Positions 1 through 8,039 of a stretch of DNA of 33,499 bases are shown piece by piece; within the stretch, counting starts at the first letter, position 1, and each line of letters opens with the position of its first letter. The DNA is from JBCCHY01 sp039028495 (GTDB taxonomy: Bacteria; Patescibacteriota; Saccharimonadia; Saccharimonadales; VXPC01). The stretch spans positions 1 to 33,499 of the forward strand of contig JBCCHY010000009.1 of NCBI GenBank assembly GCA_039028495.1. Reading direction: 5' to 3'. Position numbers and translations under genes: made by a program. Under the pieces are notes generated by a model, which ran no database searches, was not told where the DNA came from, and saw only the letters and a list, made by a program, of their open reading frames with translations.

Positions 1-146
1 GTATAGTTAGTGCTGGTGGCCAGTCTTACCTCTGTACCGCCAGCAGCTACCGTATTATTACCGGCGACATTCATACCAACAGATATGGGACGTGCTATTT
101 CGCCGCCTGTTACGGACATTCGACAGCTCGGGATGGAGGCTACCCA
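1..146. repeat. Near-identical 146-bp block, copy 1 (in surface protein A)
   Basis: Bases 1-119 are identical to 3484-3602. Four mismatches follow (120-123), then bases 124-146 equal 3607-3629. The repeat is cut by the window edge, so its true length is unknown. Confidence 0.95.
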
Positions 147-1610
147 TACATTACTTGTATTGCATGTAATAACCTCACCACCGCCCGACCAGGTAATACT
201 TAAGTTTGCAGTGTAGCGTCCTTGACCTCCTGTAGAGGGAGTAATGCTCGCAGTTCTAGCTAGCCCTGAGCCTGTTGCTGTAGCCGATGATCCTCGTCCA
301 GAGACACTAGCACTGGCTATAGTCATAGCTCTACCAGTACTTGCGTCGTCAACTACTTGTATTTCGACTGTTTGCGCTGTACCTATAAAAACTACCGTAC
401 TGCTGATAACACTTGCTGTGCAGCTAGGTTCGGGTATAGGCTCTGGACAGTTAACAGTTCGACTTGCTAGTACTGTTGAGCCACTGCGTAGTTGTACTGT
501 ATGGTTCCCCGGCGAGAAAACACTGCTACTTGTCCACGTGCCTCCATTGGGTACCGAGAACGGGCTCTGCGCTGAGCCATCGATGTATATACGGGCCGAC
601 GATGTATTGGAATACTGGGCGGTAACCCTGATGATGCCGCCTAGCGCACACGAGGCGCTTGTAATTGACCCTGTGGGATCAGGCACGGGCGCATTAACAG
701 CGCTACAAACTGCAGCAGCACCTATTGCTGTATATTCGTGGCCGCTATAGGTAAAAGCAAGTGGCCACGTAGAATTTGGTCTACGCCGAAATAGTTCGAA
801 CCGATACGAGCCCGTCGTATTAGCAGGAAAGCTTTCATTATTGACCCTATTGTTAACGAACCCTATCAGTGAGCGGCTACCGTCCGGTCTTTGGGCGAAA
901 AGATAGGCGCCTGATCCTGGAAACGCTAGACTCGAAGAAAGACCGGCGACAATACCAAAGTTATTCCCAACATGCACCCCATTAGTGCAGGAAACGTCGT
1001 TGGTGGTTGGGTTTACGACTAGGTCGTCGCAAGCTGCACCACCAAAAGTACAGGGATCATCCCCGCCACCTGGGTCTGGGTCACCCCCGCCAGGTGTAGA
1101 ACCACCGCTAATATTAAATGTGTAATTCAGGCTTACTGAAGCAGTTGGATCACCTGCAAGACGACCCGATCCATCGAGTCCGTCTATGGCTGCATTCAGC
1201 CTAAAGGTGAGTGTACCAGAAGCGCCAGCAGGTACTGTGTAGGATCCACAGAAGGGATGGGAGCTTCCACCTCGACTAAGTGTAGCCCCCGATGAGCAGA
1301 CAGTGCTTCCACTGTTTACTAGCGTGACTGAGGCCACCATAATCGCAGACGGCCGATAGCTGGCCGAGCAATAGTGGTATGACTGAGTCAAGTTTATTGT
1401 ATCGCCTGGCGAGACTGTGCTACCTGCACCAGGGCTAAATACAACAGGCACTACACCCCTGTTCTCAAAGCTTCCAACGCCACTGCAGTTTCCACTAGAT
1501 TGGTGGCTAGCGGATAACATATTCTGTTTTAGAACAGAAAAGAGCAATGGCATCATGCCCGCAACTATCATGAATATGGCTGCAGATTTTAAGTGTTGTT
1601 TAGCTTTCAT
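1..1610 (-). CDS. Large secreted surface protein A (C-terminal part outside window)
   Basis: I read an open frame on the minus strand from an ATG at 1610 through the window edge with no stop, about 536 residues. The start lies one base after the stop of the upstream small gene and has a GGAGGG-type ribosome site inside that gene's last codons. The N-terminus is a signal peptide or anchor (charged start, hydrophobic segment, small residues near 'LSAS'). A Gly/Pro/Asp linker follows near residues 170-185, then a Cys-bounded beta-rich domain of the type seen twice in surface protein B. The last 48 residues before the edge match protein B almost exactly. No enzyme motif or LPXTG signal is visible in the part present. 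It is a likely extracellular, perhaps adhesive, protein; function is inferred from architecture only. Confidence 0.8.
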   Translation of the reverse strand, partial: MKAKQHLKSAAIFMIVAGMMPLLFSVLKQNMLSASHQSSGNCSGVGSFENRGVVPVVFSPGAGSTVSPGDTINLTQSYHYCSASYRPSAIMVASVTLVNSGSTVCSSGATLSRGGSSHPFCGSYTVPAGASGTLTFRLNAAIDGLDGSGRLAGDPTASVSLNYTFNISGGSTPGGGDPDPGGGDDPCTFGGAACDDLVVNPTTNDVSCTNGVHVGNNFGIVAGLSSSLAFPGSGAYLFAQRPDGSRSLIGFVNNRVNNESFPANTTGSYRFELFRRRPNSTWPLAFTYSGHEYTAIGAAAVCSAVNAPVPDPTGSITSASCALGGIIRVTAQYSNTSSARIYIDGSAQSPFSVPNGGTWTSSSVFSPGNHTVQLRSGSTVLASRTVNCPEPIPEPSCTASVISSTVVFIGTAQTVEIQVVDDASTGRAMTIASASVSGRGSSATATGSGLARTASITPSTGGQGRYTANLSITWSGGGEVITCNTSNVWVASIPSCRMSVTGGEIARPISVGMNVAGNNTVAAGGTEVRLATSTNY

Positions 1611-1611
1611 T

Positions 1612-2197
1612 CTACGAACTCAACCCTCCTGCTTCAGGAAAGGCTATATTCTCATAAGCCTGATTAACTTTCTCCCCATCTATTAGGGGGAGCTGACCTG
1701 CATTAGAAAGTGCATATAGTAAAAATAAGCAGTCTTTATCAGCAATGCTTGCACAGTAATCTATGAGAACATTAATCTGCGTATCAGCCTCTTCCAGTGT
1801 TGACTTGCCGTGACTTAGGCTATTTGAAACATCGATTACCGCCTGCTCTACATCAAAACCATCGTCCTGGGCATACCTCTCAACATTGTCTTGTGTTATC
1901 TGCTCTGTGATATCAGGCGGGGGTAAAGGGTTCTCCACGATTTGCGGATCAAAAGTTGTGTACTTATAGACGCTGCCTGAGTCACCTTCTTGCACCGATG
2001 TCACCGCCTCAGAAGACAGGTTAGGCTCATTCGTAGAGGTTTCATTTTTGCTGGACTCTCTGTCAAAAAGCAGACCTATACCAAAAGCAAGTGCGGTAAG
2101 TAAAAAAAGAGTCCCTATAACTGTCAGCAGCGATATCCGCTTCTGACTCTTATCACCCTTATCCAGTATAGGCTCGTTATTCAGTATGTATCCCCAT
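1612..2197 (-). CDS. Small single-pass membrane protein, start disrupted by a G-tract indel
   Basis: The frame ending at 1612 is open back to a TAA at 2200-2202 but contains no ATG, GTG or TTG before a GTG at 2004, and that start would remove the only membrane segment. An ATG at 2195-2197 sits one base out of frame, directly followed by GGGG (2192-2195). Reading GGG instead joins it to the frame and gives MGYILNNEP..., a Lys/Arg-rich stretch, a membrane helix (TVIGTLFLLTALAFGIGLLF) and an acidic, Cys-containing outer domain. That mirrors the 5167-5625 protein, which also precedes a surface protein. It is either a sequencing error, a true frameshift, or a phase-variable start. The partner role with surface protein A is inferred from position. 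Confidence 0.6.
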
Positions 2198-2211
2198 GCT
2201 TACGCTTACAA

Positions 2212-2217
2212 AGTATA
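2212..2217 (-). promoter_or_regulatory. Possible -10 box for the small membrane protein/surface protein A unit
   Basis: TATACT on the minus strand, 14 bases before the ATG at 2197, in the short gap after surface protein B. No convincing -35 is visible at 17 bases. Confidence 0.3.
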
Positions 2218-2246
2218 GTAGCACCTCAGATACACTGCAGTAAAGA

Positions 2247-5174
2247 CTACAAAGTAGGCGGTAATCCAATCACACTGTCGGAGCGTGTGTCGCTGGCTGG
2301 ATGTGGGCCATGAGCAGGAGTGCTTAGGAATATTTCAGGAGTGTAGTTAATAACCTCTGCTATTTGGTCACTAGTAGGGTCTGTTGCTCTGGTTGGTGAT
2401 GGTAGTTCACCTGGAGAGCTCAGTGCAGCCGTACCACCAACACGGCCCAGGTGTAGCTCTTTAGCTACGACGGCACCGTTAATAGTTAGCTTATTAGTAC
2501 AAGCAGCGTAGCCGGCATGTGCGTAGCTGTTTCTCCCCTGACCCGTACCTGAGCAGGTATAGATGTTGCCTGTATTACTTGCACTGCTGGGGTCAGGTAG
2601 TGCTATGAGGATAGCGTCGATGGTACTGACAGTACTTGGTATGTAGATGTTGCCTCTCACAATAATGTAGGTAACAGGTATCTCATCACGACTAGCCCAC
2701 GTAGTGCTGTCAGTAGTGATGTCAGTAGATATGGTCACGTCACCATCGACAAATACAGACTGACGTCCGTTTATTGAGCCGTCAGCTATGGATACAGGTC
2801 CAGACGAAGGAGATCTCTGGATGAACGATGTGCCTGAAGTACCGGCTGCAGAGCCGAGGGTCAGGCTACTTGCACTAGTAAAGCTTGCGCCATCTGCTGG
2901 TAACCAGTAGTTGTTAATGCATCTAGGATCTGCCGAACCCTTGAATCCACCTAGGTCAGCTGCTGTAGGGGTGGGGCCTAGGGTAGCGTTACCAAATGTC
3001 AGTCCTACTGGTGGTAGTGGGCTGCCTGTTCTTTGAGAAGCCGAGTAGTAGCCTGATGATTGCCCGAGTGCACGCAGGGCGAATTGTACGGAGCTACCCT
3101 GCCAGCCAGAGCCTGGAGTTAGTTCATAGGCATCTGTATAGACATTACCGGACGGAGTGAGGCCAGCAATAACAGAAGCTGGAGTTCCCTGGCAGGCATC
3201 CAACTGATTACTGGTGCCAAAATGTCCACCTGTTGAGACGTCTCCACCTAGTACTTTGACTATTGGTTTTTCGTGGAGAGTTATGTTTGCGTCTGTACAG
3301 TTAACTATCCTCTGTCCGACATTTGATCCTAAGTGGATTAAATTAAAGTAAGCCTCCCCATCTACTGCGTAGTCAAATACACCAGCCGTGGACGGTATAT
3401 TTGGTGCGGTGACGGAAGCATTAGAGGCTCCAGTAGTTAAGACGACGGGGAGTCCTGTGAAGGATCCTGCCGACCCATTAACCGTATAGTTAGTGCTGGT
3501 GGCCAGTCTTACCTCTGTACCGCCAGCAGCTACCGTATTATTACCGGCGACATTCATACCAACAGATATGGGACGTGCTATTTCGCCGCCTGTTACGGAC
3601 ATGGTGCAGCTCGGGATGGAGGCTACCCAGGCGCTCGTATCGCATGTCATGGTGCCAGACTGACCGCTACTCCTACTCCAGGGTATGCTTGCCTGGTATA
3701 CATTATTGCCAGGATTACCGAGTACAGAGCTCGAGGTTGTTGCAGAACTATTGGTAGCTACAGAGCCGCTCACAGGGCTAACCGATGAGCCAGAATACCC
3801 AGGGAATGAACCTGTCGAAGTTGTGAGAGTAAAGTGGCTGGAAGTATTGTTGATTGTAATCGTTGGGGTATGGGCATCACCGCTAAAGCGTGGGGGGAGA
3901 CCACTTGCGGCAGAACAAGTAGGCAGAACATCCGGGTCTGAATCACATGTACGCTGTGCTATGTTTGAAACAGTATTGTCACTCATGGTAAAGCTTACTG
4001 ATTGCTCAGGCAGTAGACTGCTGACCGTTATAGACCCGCTACCGCTGATACTTTGCGAACCACTAGCAGCACCTGACCAAGTTATTCGCCCATTCGTAGT
4101 GTTAGATGACGAATACGTTATCCTAACTGATACCGGGGTAGAAGTAGAGCAAGATATTGATCCCGTAGGGCTAGCCGTAGTCGAGCAATTTATAGTACTG
4201 CCGACAGTGGTACCCGAAGTTGTTGGGTAGTGATAAAGAGTGAAGAAATAGCCCTGGCCGGAGTTAAGCCCTGTAAAGGTGGTTGAGCCGGAGCTTGATC
4301 CATTTGGGACAGAATTACTTACCCCCGTAGTACCATTAAAAACAAGCGGTATGAACAGATTCGAGTAACTATAGTTAACAGTCACTGTGCTTGATGTTGA
4401 TGGACCGCAGCTTATAGAGCCCGACCCATAATTACAGCTACCGTCATCCACGGTGGCGCTTGGGTTATAGTTAGTTGCGCCAGAGTCAGTGCACCCTGGA
4501 GTGCCACCTCCGCTCGGGCAGGCTCCTAGAGACCAATTAAACGCTCCATGTATGGCGTCTGCTTGGGCAGCGTCTGCGACTGTCTGAGTTTCATCAACAA
4601 AACCCGTGTTAACACTGTTCGCACAAATCACTATACTCCCACCTCCCGGATCGCCACCACCGGGATCTCCGCCCCCAGGATCGCCACCACCGGGGTTACT
4701 TATAGTAAAACATTCACTGATTGTGTCAGATGCTGAATTTGGAGTGCTGATTGATATAGTCATATTTATACACCACGTTCCAGCTGTGCTTGGAGCGGTA
4801 AAGGCTGCACATGGCAAGTCAAAAGCGTTCGTGGATGAGTTTAATGTATGGCCGTGGGAACAAGAACCATTGCCCACAGCACTTATAGTTGCGGTAACAT
4901 ACCCTGATGGAGAGGCGTTCTGGGGACAAAAGTAGGCTACAGCTGCAGGCGCTACTTGCTGGCTAGCATTTAGCGTTGTTGTTCTTGGGAACGTACTTAG
5001 TGAACCAACAGCACCGTCATCGTATATGGAGAAATTTATCCGAATAGAACATGTTCCTGATATAGACGCGCTGTATGGGGTTCCGGCGCTGACAGTAGCC
5101 GATCCAAAAAGAAGTACAATCATCAGGGAGAATAGGGCTATAAGGCCGGACAGTAAGTAGATTCTCTTAGTCAT
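2247..5174 (-). CDS. Large secreted surface protein B
   Basis: 975 residues. Residues 1-31 form a signal peptide ending in a small-residue site (ATVSAG). A Cys-rich N-terminal domain is followed by a GGGDP linker (162-179) and a Cys-bounded motif at 228-247 (ATNYNPSAT then DDGSC), a calcium-type repeat motif common in secreted bacterial proteins. Two similar beta-sandwich-like modules then each begin SISC. Next is the block shared with surface protein A (about 516-563), a 'KPIVKVLGGDVSTGGHFG' segment, and a C-terminal region rich in short beta repeats (VFVDGDVTIS, IIVRGNIYI) suggesting a solenoid. No sortase signal or C-terminal anchor is seen. The start overlaps the upstream small membrane gene by 8 bases, so the two are translationally coupled. 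Role in adhesion or host contact is inference. Confidence 0.8.
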   Translation of the reverse strand: MTKRIYLLSGLIALFSLMIVLLFGSATVSAGTPYSASISGTCSIRINFSIYDDGAVGSLSTFPRTTTLNASQQVAPAAVAYFCPQNASPSGYVTATISAVGNGSCSHGHTLNSSTNAFDLPCAAFTAPSTAGTWCINMTISISTPNSASDTISECFTISNPGGGDPGGGDPGGGDPGGGSIVICANSVNTGFVDETQTVADAAQADAIHGAFNWSLGACPSGGGTPGCTDSGATNYNPSATVDDGSCNYGSGSISCGPSTSSTVTVNYSYSNLFIPLVFNGTTGVSNSVPNGSSSGSTTFTGLNSGQGYFFTLYHYPTTSGTTVGSTINCSTTASPTGSISCSTSTPVSVRITYSSSNTTNGRITWSGAASGSQSISGSGSITVSSLLPEQSVSFTMSDNTVSNIAQRTCDSDPDVLPTCSAASGLPPRFSGDAHTPTITINNTSSHFTLTTSTGSFPGYSGSSVSPVSGSVATNSSATTSSSVLGNPGNNVYQASIPWSRSSGQSGTMTCDTSAWVASIPSCTMSVTGGEIARPISVGMNVAGNNTVAAGGTEVRLATSTNYTVNGSAGSFTGLPVVLTTGASNASVTAPNIPSTAGVFDYAVDGEAYFNLIHLGSNVGQRIVNCTDANITLHEKPIVKVLGGDVSTGGHFGTSNQLDACQGTPASVIAGLTPSGNVYTDAYELTPGSGWQGSSVQFALRALGQSSGYYSASQRTGSPLPPVGLTFGNATLGPTPTAADLGGFKGSADPRCINNYWLPADGASFTSASSLTLGSAAGTSGTSFIQRSPSSGPVSIADGSINGRQSVFVDGDVTISTDITTDSTTWASRDEIPVTYIIVRGNIYIPSTVSTIDAILIALPDPSSASNTGNIYTCSGTGQGRNSYAHAGYAACTNKLTINGAVVAKELHLGRVGGTAALSSPGELPSPTRATDPTSDQIAEVINYTPEIFLSTPAHGPHPASDTRSDSVIGLPPTL
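3484..3629. repeat. Near-identical 146-bp block, copy 2 (in surface protein B)
   Basis: Partner of bases 1-146 in the same reading frame and orientation. It encodes the conserved segment MSVTGGEIARPISVGMNVAG and the residues around it. Sequences on the right-hand side (after 3629 versus after 146) diverge quickly. Confidence 0.95.
4638..4691. repeat. 15-bp repeat coding for a GGGDP linker
   Basis: About three and a half units of a 15-base repeat inside surface protein B encode Gly-Gly-Gly-Asp-Pro. Third-position differences between units show it is not freshly expanded. A shorter related linker is present in surface protein A near 1060-1100. Confidence 0.85.
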
Positions 5175-5625
5175 TTTGGCCCCCTAGTAATTCTTCAGTG
5201 TAGCCGTTAAGCTCCGCCTGATAAGAGCTATCGAATGTCTTATACATAGCTTGTAGGGCCTGTAGGCATTCTGTTTCCTGCTCATTAAAACAAGTGTCTG
5301 CCAGTAGTTTATACTCTTCCGATATTTCGGCATCTGTCTTTAGATAGCCATTAGTTCTATCCGTCTCAATAGCATCAATCCATTTGAAAAAGTCCCCGCC
5401 GTACACATCGCTCAGAGGGTTATCCGTACCTTCCCGAAAAGCAGCGTATCTGGGTAATCTATCTTGCTCCGATATATTGTCAGCCGTAATAAGCTCAAGT
5501 GAAGCTCCTCCTCCAGTATCGTCGGACTTTTCAGAATCGTTATACTTCCACATGATCAGAGTCAGGGCGGCTGCAAATACTAACACCAGAATAGCCACAA
5601 TTGAATAACTCTTATGTCTCCCCAT
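5167..5625 (-). CDS. Small single-pass membrane protein preceding surface protein B
   Basis: I place the start at the ATG at 5625 (MGRHKSYS...), 152 residues. The frame is open further upstream, but an extended -10 (TGATAGAAT, 5633-5638) lies 7 bases before this ATG. Residues 6-27 form one membrane helix (SIVAILVLVFAAALTLIMW). The rest is an acidic domain with two Cys (CFNEQETEC) predicted outside. The end overlaps the start of surface protein B by 8 bases. The same arrangement occurs at 1612-2197, so the pair is a repeated unit; the small protein could serve as membrane partner or export helper of the surface protein. No known family recognised. Confidence 0.75.
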   Translation of the reverse strand: MGRHKSYSIVAILVLVFAAALTLIMWKYNDSEKSDDTGGGASLELITADNISEQDRLPRYAAFREGTDNPLSDVYGGDFFKWIDAIETDRTNGYLKTDAEISEEYKLLADTCFNEQETECLQALQAMYKTFDSSYQAELNGYTEELLGGQND

Positions 5626-5632
5626 ATGCCTA

Positions 5633-5640
5633 ATTCTATC
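5633..5640 (-). promoter_or_regulatory. Extended -10 promoter, probably leaderless start
   Basis: TGATAGAAT fits TGnTAnnnT, and its TAGAAT (5633-5638) ends 7 bases before the ATG at 5625, so the transcript should begin at or next to the start codon. Confidence 0.5.
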
Positions 5641-5667
5641 ATGGCAAAGCATATAGCTTATGCTTTT

Positions 5668-5675
5668 GGTACAAT
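5668..5675 (+). promoter_or_regulatory. Extended -10 promoter for the DUF1295 gene
   Basis: TGGTACAAT with TACAAT at 5670-5675, 8 bases before the ATG at 5684. No ribosome site is visible, which fits a leaderless start. Confidence 0.5.
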
Positions 5676-5683
5676 TTCATTAA

Positions 5684-6466
5684 ATGGATATTACATTAGC
5701 CACGATCATAGCAACATTCACTGCGCTGCTATCTGTTACCGCCACATACTTTATCTCTCTTAAAATCAGAGACGCAAGTATTATTGATATTGCCTGGGGG
5801 CTTGGCTTCGTGTTGATTGCACTCAGCCTATACTTAACGGTGGATCCGCCATCAGCTACTCAAACGCTCCTGATGATCTTTGTCAGTATCTGGGGCGCGA
5901 GGCTCACAATACATATAGGTAGAAGAAAAATCGGCAAACCTGAAGACTGGCGCTATGCCCAGTGGCGCAAGGACTGGGGCAAAAACTTTTGGTGGATGTC
6001 GTACTTTCGGATATTTCTACTTCAGGCTGCCCTTATGACGATGGTGGCGAGTCCTATTATTATCTCGGCTCAGAGCACTGACGCTAGTATAGGCTTACTC
6101 GGCTATATTGGCGCTATGCTGTGGGTTTTTGGCTTTTTATTTGAAACGACTGCAGACTGGCAGCTGGACTCATTTCTAAAGCAAAGAAAACTAGGCCACA
6201 CCAAACAAAAGATCATGACCAGCGGTCTATGGAAGTACACTCGTCATCCAAACTATTTTGGTGAAGTTACTCTCTGGTGGGGGCTTGGGCTTATGAGTGT
6301 TAGTCTGCCTCACGGATGGCTAGGAGTAATCGGGCCTCTAGTCATATCGTTTATAATACTCGGGATTTCCATGCCTATGTTAGAAAGAAAGTACAGCGGC
6401 GACAAAGATTTTCAGAGCTATGCTAAAAGAACCAGCATCTTTATCCCCCTATTACCCCGTAGCTAG
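5684..6466 (+). CDS. DUF1295 family membrane protein (steroid 5-alpha-reductase-like)
   Basis: 260 residues with about six hydrophobic segments. The signature of the DUF1295/steroid-reductase-like fold is clear: GLWKYTRHPNYFGE at 181-194, followed by a Trp-rich helix, plus an earlier IIDIAWGLGF segment and WGARL near 70-73. Related isoprenylcysteine-methyltransferase and sterol-reductase folds bind a cofactor at the 'RHPNY' region; the substrate here is unknown. It is the lone plus-strand gene in this part and ends convergently with galU. The two stop codons overlap on one CTAG (6463-6466), so no space remains for a terminator between them. Confidence 0.85.
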   Translation: MDITLATIIATFTALLSVTATYFISLKIRDASIIDIAWGLGFVLIALSLYLTVDPPSATQTLLMIFVSIWGARLTIHIGRRKIGKPEDWRYAQWRKDWGKNFWWMSYFRIFLLQAALMTMVASPIIISAQSTDASIGLLGYIGAMLWVFGFLFETTADWQLDSFLKQRKLGHTKQKIMTSGLWKYTRHPNYFGEVTLWWGLGLMSVSLPHGWLGVIGPLVISFIILGISMPMLERKYSGDKDFQSYAKRTSIFIPLLPRS

Positions 6467-7311
6467 ACAGATATATCCATACCCATTTTTTTCGCCGCAT
6501 CGACCACGGCATCAAGATAGCCCTGCTTGCTACCACAATCCATGTATCGGCCATCGATCAACTTTCCAACCACCTTATGATTATCGGACAGATAGTCGGC
6601 CATAGCATTAGGGATACTTATTTCACCCTTTTGGTCTTGTTCGACTGACTCTAGATACGGTAGAAAATCTGGTGTCAGTATGTACCCGCCAACGGTAGCC
6701 ACACCTGAAGGCGCACTACCCAGACGGGGCTTCTCTACAACTTCTTCGATCTCGTAAACGTCTTCAGTTGGCTCTCTTTTGGGTTTGATAACTCCGTATT
6801 TCTCTAGATCTGCCTTGGGGGGTTCTGTTAATGACAGAACTGGACAGTCGTGTTCGTTGTAGGCATCGATCATCTGTTGGCAGCTTGACGCGTTGTCTGT
6901 TGAAAAGAAGTCGTCTGGAAATAGTACAAAAAACGGCTCGTCACCAAGCAGATGCATTGCATTGAGTACTGGTCTTGCATTGCCAAGTGGTAGGCCTTTC
7001 TGACGTACATAGATAAAATTTGCCAGATCCGCGATAGAGGCTATCATTTCTGCTTCGGCAGTCTTACCTTTAGCTCTCAGCGAGTCCTCCAATTCCAAAG
7101 ACCTGTCGAAGTGGTCTTCAATTGCACGCTTCTGAGGGCCTGTCACAATAATAATGTCTGTTACGCCAACAGCTACTAATTCTTCAACAACCAGCTGAAT
7201 AACCGGCTTGTCTATGATCGGCAACATCTCTTTGGGCATTGCTTTTGTTTGAGGCAGAAACCTAGTACCTAGTCCTGCCGCAGGTATAACTGCTTTTGTA
7301 ATCTTCTTCAT
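6463..7311 (-). CDS. galU: UTP--glucose-1-phosphate uridylyltransferase
   Basis: 282 residues, usual GalU length. It makes UDP-glucose from UTP and glucose-1-phosphate in the cytoplasm, supplying sugar for surface polysaccharide or glycoprotein. The nucleotidyltransferase motif is at the N-terminus (AAGLGTRFLPQTKAMPKEML), with further family blocks such as 'FVLFPDDF' and 'EKPRLGSAPS'. It starts directly after the stop of the Spondin_N gene with a GAGAGGG ribosome site inside that gene's end, so it is the last gene of a four-gene operon whose other products are membrane-bound or exported. That context suggests a role in cell-envelope sugars. Confidence 0.95.
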   Translation of the reverse strand: MKKITKAVIPAAGLGTRFLPQTKAMPKEMLPIIDKPVIQLVVEELVAVGVTDIIIVTGPQKRAIEDHFDRSLELEDSLRAKGKTAEAEMIASIADLANFIYVRQKGLPLGNARPVLNAMHLLGDEPFFVLFPDDFFSTDNASSCQQMIDAYNEHDCPVLSLTEPPKADLEKYGVIKPKREPTEDVYEIEEVVEKPRLGSAPSGVATVGGYILTPDFLPYLESVEQDQKGEISIPNAMADYLSDNHKVVGKLIDGRYMDCGSKQGYLDAVVDAAKKMGMDISV

Positions 7312-8037
7312 CTACATGACCCTCTCTATTGCTAGCTTCGCGAATGGTTTAACCTCAGCAGCCTCCTTCAGCTGACCATCTACCGGCTCGCTGATGGGTT
7401 CAGCTGGGATAGTATCCCAGTCTCTGGCCAGAAACCTCGTACCATTATCAGCCCCCGCATCATAAGCGACCAAGTCGATCTCTACAGTATCCACCCAGCC
7501 CCCATCCTGATCATAAAGCTCATATGAGTCCAAACCTACGAACCAGTCCGGGCTTGGTGCTAACATTGATACGAAACTCAGCAGACTAAGCTGCTGATTA
7601 ACCTCAAAAGTAAACTCATCAGTTTCACCGGGGTCTAAACGCACTCCGGTTTCATATTTGATTAGCCCTCTAGACTCTAGTTCCCTGGTCAAAACTTCTG
7701 TGGCCCCTGTCTCGGCCATGAGCTCAATACCATCAGATGCTACCTCATCTATAGTAAACAGCCTACTCTCCGCGTCGTGGGCCAAAACAACTGCCGGTGA
7801 AACATGAGCTGTCTCAGGGGCATAGTTGGGGTAGTCGACTTCACTCCAGTTTGGGACATATACTACCCGGTACGTAGCGGTTTGCTCCGCCTCCACAACT
7901 TCACTGCTCTGCCCCTCAGACTGCTGAGTTTCTGGTGCGCTATCAATGTTAGCAACTATGTACCATGTCGCTAAAGCCGTACCGGTAACGACACAAATAG
8001 ACCACATGACAGCAAGCATTCTCTTAAATACACTCAT
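7312..8037 (-). CDS. Membrane-anchored Spondin_N domain protein
   Basis: 241 residues. An N-terminal membrane segment (residues 8-29) acts as signal anchor, followed by a low-complexity linker and a Spondin_N-type domain. Family landmarks are NWS at 63-65, AHVSP at 77-81, GIELMAE at 103-109, SMLAPSPDWFVG at 157-168, and YDAGADNG at 192-199. In animals this domain belongs to extracellular-matrix adhesion proteins; bacterial copies are secreted and of unknown role. The gene sits 2 bases after the YHYH gene with a GAGGT ribosome site, and is followed without gap by galU. Domain identity is strong; adhesion is inferred. Confidence 0.85.
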   Translation of the reverse strand: MSVFKRMLAVMWSICVVTGTALATWYIVANIDSAPETQQSEGQSSEVVEAEQTATYRVVYVPNWSEVDYPNYAPETAHVSPAVVLAHDAESRLFTIDEVASDGIELMAETGATEVLTRELESRGLIKYETGVRLDPGETDEFTFEVNQQLSLLSFVSMLAPSPDWFVGLDSYELYDQDGGWVDTVEIDLVAYDAGADNGTRFLARDWDTIPAEPISEPVDGQLKEAAEVKPFAKLAIERVM

Positions 8038-8039
8038 TT

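Noticed and set aside
244..750. Plus-strand open frame opposite surface protein A
   Set aside because: It is a shadow of the longer minus-strand frame, which has a signal peptide and matches protein B.
3685..4935. Plus-strand open frames opposite surface protein B (for example 3685-4230 and 4606-4935)
   Set aside because: They are mirror frames of a Ser/Thr/Gly-rich gene, without promoter, ribosome site or recognisable fold.
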